Assembly (NCBI GenBank): GCA_965207595.1
Contig: CBDBMW010000010.1
Location: 434,001-498,000 of the forward strand
Direction: 5' to 3'
Source: JAGWAJ01 sp026707615
Lineage (GTDB): Bacteria > Acidobacteriota > Vicinamibacteria > Vicinamibacterales > UBA8438
DNA length: 64,000 nt
Position 1 is the first letter of the stretch. Each line of letters begins with the position of its first letter. Under the pieces are notes generated by a model. That model was not told where the DNA came from and did no database searches. It worked only from the letters and a program-made list of their open reading frames with translations. Positions 1 through 9,359 of the stretch are shown here, piece by piece. Made by a program: the position numbers and the translations under genes.

Positions 1-2
1 AG

Positions 3-296
3 AAGCGGGGCGTGGACGGGTATGTGGCGCTGGGCCGGGAGGGGAAGCAGACGGAGGCCCGCGACCCGGAGAAGTGTCCCGCGACGAATCGCATGGCCGA
101 GAAGCTGTCGAAGCCGGAGGGGCGTGCGGCCTACGCCGAGCGCAAGTGGCTGTCGGAGGCCCCGCACGGCTGGATCAAGCACGTGCTGGGATTCCGGCGC
201 TTCAGCTTCCGGGGGCTGGCGAACGTGCGGGCCGAGTGGGTCCTCGTGTGCCTGGCCCTGAACGTCAAGCGCCTCCACGTGCTGATGGCGGCGTAA
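3..296 (+). CDS. IS1182-family transposase, C-terminal part (5' end outside window)
   Basis: The frame is open from the window edge to a TAA at 294-296. The visible 97 or so residues end in the C-terminal pattern of IS1182-type DDE transposases: a KWLSEAPHGWIK stretch, then GFRRFSFRGL, then EWxLVCLALNVKRL. This part of the family follows the catalytic core and includes the last conserved Glu/Trp region. Only the tail is visible, so I cannot tell whether the element is intact. It lies about 220 bp outside the trailer end of the CRISPR array, which also carries an IS21 remnant, so this edge has collected transposon sequence. The family call is from remembered motif similarity. Confidence 0.75.
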   Translation, partial: KRGVDGYVALGREGKQTEARDPEKCPATNRMAEKLSKPEGRAAYAERKWLSEAPHGWIKHVLGFRRFSFRGLANVRAEWVLVCLALNVKRLHVLMAA

Positions 297-518
297 CACG
301 ACGCTCGACAGCGACCGATCGGCGCGCATCACGGTCTCTGACGGGCCCAGAAGCCCTCAGAACCCCGTTTCGCGGTCCGGATCGCTCTTCGGCCGAGAAT
401 CCCCGTCGTCGACCGATCGCCATCGTCGCTCTCTTTACGATCACTCAGGTTCTCGACCGACAACCCAGTTCACGCCGCGGGGCGTTCTGCGGCGCAGGCT
501 CCTAGGTCCGGCCCGCAT
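297..518. other. Non-coding stretch between transposase tail and CRISPR array
   Basis: No convincing gene, promoter or repeat copy is visible in these 222 bases. Short ORFs crossing it lack family features and run into the array. Because repeats are most degenerate at this side, the stretch is read as the trailer flank, not a leader. Confidence 0.5.
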
Positions 519-771
519 CGCTCAACGAAGGCCGGGACCCGCGCCCCGGCGACACGGCAAGGGCCATCGCGGCTACCGCCTTGCTGCACACCGCTCAACG
601 AAGGCCGGGACCCGCGCCCCGGCGACACTCCAGGCACACCGTAGCCTCCCAGCGAGGCAGGCTCGCTCAACGAAGGCCGGGACCCGCGCCCCGGCGACAC
701 TTGACACGGACCTGGACGGCGAAGCGCAACGGGACGCTCAACGAAGGCCGGGACCCGCGCCGCGGCGACAC
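519..771 (-). CRISPR. CRISPR array, trailer-end segment (4 repeats)
   Basis: Four 37-bp repeats start at 519, 592, 664 and 735, separated by spacers of 36, 35 and 34 nt. They match the repeat of the main array to the right. The copy at 735-771 has one change (C to G in the GCGCCCCGG part). It is followed by only about 7 nt of spacer before the left end of an IS21 remnant, so the next spacer was split by the insertion. I read this as the oldest part of the same array. The strand is inferred from the position of degenerate repeats and from the leader lying beside cas2. Confidence 0.93.
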
Positions 772-778
772 GCCTTAC

Positions 779-1634
779 TGTCAGGCGACACGGAAAACTG
801 ACCCTCTGGCGACACGAAAACTGATCCACTTGTGTGTCTAGGAGGAGTCAGCCCGATGACGAGATGCGAGGATGTCGGCCCGTGGGTAGGGAGGCCACGG
901 GCAGAGACCATGCTGAAGTCGGAAGAGGTGGAGGCGATGCTGCACCTGCACGCGCTCGGTTGGGGAATGAGGCGGATCGCCAAGGAGCTCGGGCGCAGCA
1001 GGAACACGGTGCGCCGGTACGTGGTGGCGGACGGCTGGATGTCGTACGGCCGACGGGCGGGCGGCGGCAAGCTCGAGGATCAGGAGGGGGTGGTTGAAGG
1101 AGCGCTTCCTGCGACACCGCGGCAACGCCGAGGTGGTGCGCCAGGACTTGGTGCGGGAGCGGTCGATCGAGGTGAGCCTGCGGACGGTGGAGCGGGCGGT
1201 GGCGCCGTTCCGGCGGCTGCTGACGGCGGAGGCGAAGGCGACGGTGCGGTTCGAGACGCCTCCGGGGCGTCAGCTGCAGATTGACTTCGGTCAGCTGCGG
1301 GTGCCGATCGCGGACGAGCGGGTACGCGTGTTCCTGTTCGTGGCGACGCTGGGCTACTCGCGGCGGTGCCACGTGGCGGCGTTCCGGCACGAGCGGCAGT
1401 AGTCGTGGTTCCGGGGGCTGGAAGGCGCGTTCGGCCACTTCGGGGGCGTGCCCCAGGAGGTGCTGATCGACAACCCGCGGCCGCTGGTGGTCGAGCACGA
1501 CGCGGCGACACGCGCGGTCGAGTTCAACGAGCGGTTCCTGGCGTTCGCGGCGTACTGGGGGTTCCGGCCGCGGCCTGCGCGCCGTACCGGGCCCGGACGA
1601 ACAAGCTGATCGAGGGCTTGGTGCAGCGGTTCGA
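779..1634 (+). mobile_element. IS21-family insertion remnant inside the CRISPR array
   Basis: The left end reads TGTCAGGCGACACGG followed by AAAACTGACCC, and a second GGCGACACGAAAACTGA copy follows at 808-824. Such multiple terminal repeats are typical of IS21 family ends. Inside is a degenerate istA. The right end, the rest of istA and all of istB are missing: at 1635 the sequence passes directly into a perfect CRISPR repeat. The insertion therefore landed in a spacer and a later deletion removed its right half together with an unknown number of repeat-spacer units. The terminal motif GGCGACAC is identical to the last 8 bases of the CRISPR repeat, which may have aided recombination. Confidence 0.85.
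910..1634 (+). pseudogene. istA: Degenerate istA (IS21 transposase), truncated
   Basis: The reading starts at the ATG at 910 with an N-terminal helix-turn-helix (GMRRIAKELGRSRNTVRRY). One extra G in the run near 1085-1090 shifts the frame; the product continues as KERFLRHRGN and on through QIDFGQ, which holds the first catalytic Asp. A TAG at 1400-1402 interrupts it, after which SWFRGLEGAFGHFGG and VLIDNPRPLV (second Asp) are still readable. Another shift near 1575 leads to CAPYRARTNKLIEGL, where the gene ends against a CRISPR repeat. The catalytic Glu region is gone. Two frameshifts, a stop and a 3' truncation make it non-functional. Confidence 0.88.
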
Positions 1635-3250
1635 CGCTCAACGAAGGCCGGGACCCGCGCCCCGGCGACACAGCTTCGCCGCACCCGCCTCGTTCAGGTT
1701 CTCGAACGCTCAACGAAGGCCGGGACCCGCGCCCCGGCGACACGTCGAGGGCGGGTTCCTGGACGGTGTAGGCGCGACGGCGCTCAACGAAGGCCGGGAC
1801 CCGCGCCCCGGCGACACATGCGCCCCTCCGCCGGGGCGGGGTGCGCGAGGCTCGCTCAACGAAGGCCGGGACCCGCGCCCCGGCGACACTCGGCTTCCAC
1901 TGGGGCTCGACCTCGCTCGCCCGCGCTCAACGAAGGCCGGGACCCGCACCCCGGCGACACGCACCGACCGGGGACCGAGAGTCACCTCGCCGCGGCGACG
2001 CTCAACGAAGGCCGGGACCCGCGCCCCGGCGACACCCCTCGCCCCAATGGTAAAGCCCCTCCCGGTCGGCACCGCTCAACGAAGGCCGGGACCCGCGCCC
2101 CGGCGACACGTGCGGGTCGCCTACGAGGGTCGAACCGACGTGACCGCTCAACGAAGGCCGGGACCCGCGCCCCGGCGACACACGGCGATGCGCCCCTCGG
2201 CCGGCGCCGGGTGGGCGGGCGACGCTCAACGAAGGCCGGGACCCGCGCCCCGGCGACACGCGGCGGCACCGCGCCAGCTCGGGACGGGCCAGCGGCGCTC
2301 AACGAAGGCCGGGACCCGCGCCCCGGCGACACTCAAGGCCAAGGAGGCGGCGCCGCCGGAGGACTATCGAAGCGCTCAACGAAGGCCGGGACCCGCGCCC
2401 CGGCGACACTGGAGAAGCGGCGCGCAGCGATTGCTCGCCGTCTCTACCGCTCAACGAAGGCCGGGACCCGCGCCCCGGCGACACATCAGGGCCGCGGTCC
2501 GGCGGAGTCCGGCCATCTGCGCTCAACGAAGGCCGGGACCCGCGCCCCGGCGACACACGGTTGCGCGCGACCGGACACCGGGCTTGAACTTGACCGCTCA
2601 ACGAAGGCCGGGACCCGCGCCCCGGCGACACCTGGCTTTGGAGCGAGATCGCCTTCCACGAGGACCGCTCAACGAAGGCCGGGACCCGCGCCCCGGCGAC
2701 ACGGTGACAAGGGTCTGCTTTTGCACATCCTTAAGCCGCTCAACGAAGGCCGGGACCCGCGCCCCGGCGACACCTGATGTCCTCCTTGGGCGCCTCGACC
2801 CCAACGACCGCTCAACGAAGGCCGGGACCCGCGCCCCGGCGACACCTGGCTCCAGGGACAGCTCAACGCCGTCGTGACGCACGCTCAACGAAGGCCGGGA
2901 CCCGCGCCCCGGCGACACCTGCGCGCAGTGCTCCGCCGCGTCGACCACGTCGCCCGCTCAACGAAGGCCGGGACCCGCGCCCCGGCGACACCTGGAGGTA
3001 GGCCTGCCGGAACCGTCCGTCACCTATAGCCGCTCAACGAAGGCCGGGACCCGCGCCCCGGCGACACGCCGATGCCGTTCCCTGGTCACAGAACAAGGCC
3101 GTGACGCTCAACGAAGGCCGGGACCCGCGCCCCGGCGACACCTGGAGGCGAACTCCGGCACCCCGAGCGCGACGACGTTCGCTCAACGAAGGCCGGGACC
3201 CGCGCCCCGGCGACACCTTCCCGGCGGGAACGAACGGCGACCAGATGCGG

Positions 3251-3277
3251 CGCTCGGGACCCGCGCCCCGGCGACAC
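3251..3277 (-). repeat. Truncated CRISPR repeat copy
   Basis: This copy reads CGCTC then GGGACCCGCG and the normal end, lacking 10 internal bases (AACGAAGGCC). The deletion removes the 5' arm of the repeat hairpin, so crRNAs on either side may not be processed by Cas6/Csb2 at this copy. Confidence 0.9.
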
Positions 3278-6200
3278 TACTCGGGCGCGAGCCGCACCAG
3301 TCCGACGTGGTCCGCTCAACGAAGGCCGGGACCCGCGCCCCGGCGACACAGGGCGTCGTGGTCCTGGTCGCTCATCTCGGAGGACGCTCAACGAAGGCCG
3401 GGACCCGCGCCCCGGCGACACGCGGTGCTGGTCGAGCACTACGAGCAGCTCAACGACGCTCAACGAAGGCCGGGACCCGCGCCCCGGCGACACTCCTTCT
3501 CCGCGGCCCGGCCCTCGACGTAGTCGGCCGCTCAACGAAGGCCGGGACCCGCGCCCCGGCGACACATCCTGGCCCGGCAGCCGGCAGCCGAGCGCGACGT
3601 CGCTCAACGAAGGCCGCGACCCGCGCCCCGGCGACACGCGCGGGCACCAGGACGTTCCGGATCTTCTTGCCGATCGCTCAACGAAGGCCGGGACCCGCGC
3701 CCCGGCGACACCGCCCCGAGTTCAAGGGGCCGGCCGACCACTTCCAGGTCGCTCAACGAAGGCCGGGACCCGCGCCCCGGCGACACTCGACCAGCGTGGC
3801 CGGGCGGCGATCGGCATCGTTCGCTCAACGAAGGCCGGGACCCGCGCCCCGGCGACACTTCTGGGCGGCGACCGGCGGCGTCATGAGCTGCAACGCTCAA
3901 CGAAGGCCGGGACCCGCGCCCCGGCGACACCCGTCTCCTGCCAGCCGTAGTTCGCCGTCTGCAGCGCTCAACGAAGGCCGGGACCCGCGCCCCGGCGACA
4001 CCCAGCGGACGTTGATTGGGTCGTGGCCCATCTCCTCCGCTCAACGAAGGCCGGGACCCGCGCCCCGGCGACACCTGGTTGCGGAGTCGGAGGCGACGCG
4101 GGATGAGGTTCGCTCAACGAAGGCCGGGACCCGCGCCCCGGCGACACAAGACGCAGGTCAACGTCGCGCTGGCGCCTGACACGCGCTCAACGAAGGCCGG
4201 GACCCGCGCCCCGGCGACACCCGGTCGACGTACGGCACGACCAGCGTCGTCTTGTCCGCTCAACGAAGGCCGGGACCCGCGCCCCGGCGACACCCGACGT
4301 TTCCCACTTGATCTCCCCGCCCTCCATCGCTCAACGAAGCCGGGACCCGCGCCCCGGCGACACTTCGATCGTCGCGTCCGGTGGCAGCTCCAGCACGGCC
4401 GCTCAACGAAGGCCGGGACCCGCGCCCCGGCGACACCTGCGGGGCGGCGCCGCGTCCATCGGCGGGAGGACGCTCAACGGAGGCCGGGACCCGCGCCCCG
4501 GCGACACCGGAAAGACGAACGTCTTGAGTTGCGACTGCTCCAGCGCTCAACGAAGGCCGGGACCCGCGCCCCCGGCGACACGCGGCCGCCGCTGGCAGGC
4601 AGCCAGAGTGTCCCGGTCGCTCAACGAAGGCCGGGACCCGCGCCCCGGCGACACCTGAACGACGCGGAGGGCCGCCCGCTCGACTGGGACGCTCAACGAA
4701 GGCCGGGACCCGCGCCCCGGCGACACTCGCGGGTCGGTTTGAGCCCGCCGGACTCCGCTCAACGAAGGCCGGGACCCGCGCCCCGGCGACACGCGAACTG
4801 GTAGCGTTCCAGCGGTGGGTGATCGGGGGCGCTCAACGAAGGCCGGGACCCGCGCCCCGGCGACACCCGCCGGCCGCTCACTTTAACCGGTTGGCGTGTC
4901 CTACGCTCAACGAAGGCCGGGACCCGCGCCCCGGCGACACTCGCTGACCGGGACTACACGAGCGCCGTCGGCGTGTCCTCGCTCAACGAAGGCCGCGACC
5001 CGCGCCCCGGCGACACGCCTCCGCGGCCTCGCGCTGCTCGGGCTCCGCGTCCATCGCTCAACGAAGGCCGGGACCCGCGCCCCGGCGACACTCCGCGCCG
5101 GGCGGGCAGTCTGACCATGTGGCGGACGCTCAACGAAGGCCGGGACCCGCGCCCCGGCGACACCCGGGTAGCCCACCGACTCCGGCACCGCGAACCACAG
5201 CGCTCAACGAAGGCCGGGACCCGCGCCCCGGCGACACGGGCTCGCGACGCCGACGCCCGCTGCGATGATGGCGCTCAACGAAGGCCGCGACCCGCGCCCC
5301 GGCGACACTCGTCGTCCCCGCCGCGAGCACCTCCGGCGCGTGCCGCGCTCAACGAAGGCCGGGACCCGCGCCCCGGCGACACGCGAAGCCGATCACGAGC
5401 CGGGATCCGGACGCGAACGCTCAACGAAGGCCGGGACCCGCGCCCCGGCGACACGTGATGCGGCAGGAGCTTGGCGAGGACGGCTACCGCGCTCAACGAA
5501 GGCCGGGACCCGCGCCCCGGCGACACCTGGAGGATGTGATTTCAACCACCAAAGCAGAGAGCGCTCAACGAAGGCCGGGACCCGCGCCCCGGCGACACCC
5601 AGGGAGGGATACAAATCCCAGGCTGCCTGTTCACCGCTCAACGAAGGCCGGGACCCGCGCCCCGGCGACACGTCATCCGGTCCCGCCCGCCACTCCTGGA
5701 TCCCGGTTCGCTCAACGAAGGCCGGGACCCGCGCCCCGGCGACACGCGTCAAGCTGAGGCGGAAGCACGGTCTGCGAGTCCGCTCAACGAAGGCCGGGAC
5801 CCGCGCCCCGGCGACACCCGGCCCCTCCGATCCGGCAACTCGTCGGCGAACAGCGCTCAACGAAGGCCGGGACCCGCGCCCCGGCGACACACCGTATAGG
5901 TGACGGTGATGTTCTCAGCGGACTTCGCTCAACGAAGGCCGGGACCCGCGCCCCGGCGACACATGGGCGACCGAGGAATCCTGACCAGCGCGGTCACCGC
6001 TCAACGAAGGCCGGGACCCGCGCCCCGGCGACACGCCAGCCGAATGCCCCAAGTAGTCGGGGTCGTCCGGCGCTCAACGAAGGCCGGGACCCGCGCCCCG
6101 GCGACAAGCTCGGACTCGGCGCGCGCGGACCGCTCGCGAGCCTCGCTCAACGAAGGCCGGGACCCGCGCCCCGGCGACACCGCCGTCCCGTCCGCGTAGG

Positions 6201-9033
6201 TCTCGCCGTCATTGACGCGCTCAACGAAGGCCGGGACCCGCGCCCCGGCGACACCTTCTACGGCACGAACCTTCGGCACGCTCAGTCGGTCGCTCAACGA
6301 AGGCCGGGACCCGCGCCCCGGCGACACTCGCGCCGAGCACCGTCGTTCCATCCTCGCCGCCCACCGCTCAACGAAGGCCGGGACCCGCGCCCCGGCGACA
6401 CCTCCTCGTGGTCCTCGTCGGCGCCCTCCGCCATGATCGCGCAACGAAGGCCGGGACCCGCGCCCCGGCGACACCCGGCGCCCGAGAGCCCGACGGATGC
6501 GCGGCGCGCCGCTCAACGAAGGCCGGGACCCGCGCCCCGGCGACACGGGCGATCCGGAGCCGATTCACACCTGGCAGGGGACCGCTCAACGAAGGCCGGG
6601 ACCCGCGCCCCGGCGACACGTCCGCCACGTCGACGACCAGCCCCGTCGGGCCCACCGCTCAACGAAGGCCGGGACCCGCGCCCCGGCGACACACGCCCTG
6701 CCCCGTGCCGGCGCCGGCACCTGCCGGGACCGCTCAACGAAGGCCGGGACCCGCGCCCCGGCGACACTCGGCGGGGACGGGTGCCGTCGCGGGCTGCACG
6801 GTCGCTCAACGAAGGCCGGGACCCGCGCCCCGGCGACACTCGATCACCTTCGAGTCGAACGCCTTGGCAAGCCGCGCTCAACGAAGGCCGGGACCCGCGC
6901 CCCGGCGACACGTTTCAGGGTGGGGACGCTCCTGCTACTCACGACATCGCTCAACGAAGGCCGGGACCCGCGCCCCGGCGACACTTGTAGCCGAACATCT
7001 CCCGCTGACTGTTGACCCCGCTCAACGAAGGCCGGGACCCGCGCCCCGGCGACACCGTCCGCTATCGCGTCCATGCGGTCGGCCCGCGACGTCGCTCAAC
7101 GAAGGCCGGGACCCGCGCCCCGGCGACACATCGGAGTACACGTGGTACTCCCGGCCGTCATACTCGCTCAACGAAGGCCGGGACCCGCGCCCCGGCGACA
7201 CGCCCTCGGGGCAGTCGTCCTGCTCGGCTACGGCCACGCTCAACGAAGGCCGGGACCCGCGCCCCGGCGACACGGGACCACGGCGCCTTGACACGCGCCG
7301 GCCTGTGATCGCTCAACGAAGGCCGGGACCCGCGCCCCGGCGACACGCGACGAGCGCCGTGCCGGCGGCGTTCGCGCGGTACGCTCAACGAAGGCCGGGA
7401 CCCGCGCCCCGGCGACACGCCAGCACGGTCTGGGTCACGGCGCGCCTCCCGGCGCTCAACGAAGGCCGGGACCCGCGCCCCGGCGACACATGGCCGTCTC
7501 GATGCTGACGCTGCCCTGCAGGACCGCTCAACGAAGGCCGGGACCCGCGCCCCGGCGACACACCCGCCGACCAGCACGTGCTGCGCCTCTCCTGCGCCGG
7601 CGCTCAACGAAGGCCGGGACCCGCGCCCCGGCGACACACCGCGACGCGCAGCCGCCGCCACCGCCGCGTCTGCGCTCAACGAAGGCCGGGACCCGCGCCC
7701 CGGCGACACTGATCGCGATGCGCGCCGACGCCGCCTCGCTCAAGGTCGCTCAACGAAGGCCGGGACCCGCGCCCCGGCGACACGTCTCGCCGTCCAACCG
7801 CGAGGAGTGGATTGCGACCGCTCAACGAAGGCCGGGACCCGCGCCCCGGCGACACGTCGTGCAGGCGGCGGACGTCGCCGAAGGCCCGCCCCGGCGCTCA
7901 ACGAAGGCCGGGACCCGCGCCCCGGCGACACGCGATGTCGCCACGGCCGGCGCTCGGCTCCAGGAACGCTCAACGAAGGCCGGGACCCGCGCCCCGGCGA
8001 CACACCCAAGGCCCTGCGTTACCTCGTCGCCATCGGTGCGCGCTCAACGAAGGCCGGGACCCGCGCCCCGGCGACACCCGTCACCGTCTGCGTCCCCGGC
8101 GCAGTCGTCAACCGCTCAACGAAGGCCGGGACCCGCGCCCCGGCGACACACCGCCTACACGCAAGCGGTGCTGGCGTCCGGTACGCTCAACGAAGGCCGG
8201 GACCCGCGCCCCGGCGACACTGGTCGGAACCCTCCGGAAGGGACACTCGGTCACCGGCGCTCAACGAAGGCCGGGACCCGCGCCCCGGCGACACGTTGAA
8301 TAGCCAGTCGTGCGTATCAATGTCGGCGAAGCGCTCAACGAAGGCCGGGACCCGCGCCCCGGCGACACCCGGAAATCGGCGTGCGTCTTCTGCCCCTACC
8401 ATAGCGATCGCGCTCAACGAAGGCCGGGACCCGCGCCCCGGCGACACATGAGTAGGCCGCGGTCCGGAGCACTCGCAGTCACCGCTCAACGAAGGCCGGG
8501 ACCCGCGCCCCGGCGACACTCATCCCGGACCCGCTCCTCGCGGTCACCCGCCACGCCGCTCAACGAAGGCCGGGACCCGCGCCCCGGCGACACAAGTCTG
8601 GCCGCTCCGAATGTGCTTCACGAGCAGGACCGCTCAACGAAGGCCGGGACCCGCGCCCCGGCGACACTGCCGAGCGGTGCGCGCTTGAAGAGCGGGATCA
8701 GGACGCTCAACGAAGGCCGGGACCCGCGCCCCGGCGACACTTCGGGCTCGCGCATGGCGCAAACGTGGCAGACCGCGCTCAACGAAGGCCGGGACCCGCG
8801 CCCCGGCGACACCTGGATGGCTTCAACCGTGCGCGGCTCGATCGGGATCGCTCAACGAAGGCCGGGACCCGCGCCCCGGCGACACCTCGGTTGTGAGTTC
8901 GATCTTCACGCCGCCGACGCTCGCTCAACGAAGGCCGGGACCCGCGCCCCGGCGACACCTGTCGGGCGCATCGCTACCACCAGCCCTGCGCGGGGTCGCT
9001 CAACGAAGGCCGGGACCCGCGCCCCGGCGACAC

Positions 9034-9068
9034 ATCCCCTCCGCCGCCAGACGCTTCCCTTGGAAGCT
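9034..9068 (-). repeat. Duplicated CRISPR spacer, copy 1
   Basis: This 35-nt spacer (starts ATCCCCTCCG, ends TTGGAAGCT) is identical to the one at 9325-9359. The two are separated by three different spacers. Confidence 0.95.
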
Positions 9069-9324
9069 CGCTCAACGAAGGCCGGGACCCGCGCCCCGGC
9101 GACACACTCCACCAGGGCGGCACGATCCCGCCGGTGCCGGTCGCTCAACGAAGGCCGGGACCCGCGCCCCGGCGACACCTGGCGCCCGTCAGTACGCTCA
9201 GCTCGCCGACCGTCGCTCAACGAAGGCCGGGACCCGCGCCCCGGCGACACCCGGCAACGGCTGCCCGCCTTCGCCGCCGAACTCCTGCGCTCAACGAAGG
9301 CCGGGACCCGCGCCCCGGCGACAC

Positions 9325-9359
9325 ATCCCCTCCGCCGCCAGACGCTTCCCTTGGAAGCT
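9325..9359 (-). repeat. Duplicated CRISPR spacer, copy 2
   Basis: Identical to the spacer at 9034-9068. The flanking spacers differ on both sides, so this is not a simple tandem duplication of a block. Confidence 0.95.

Noticed and set aside
297..518. Left flank as the CRISPR leader (array read on the plus strand)
   Set aside because: Repeat decay is concentrated on this side and it is next to transposon debris; cas2 and the conserved end are on the right.
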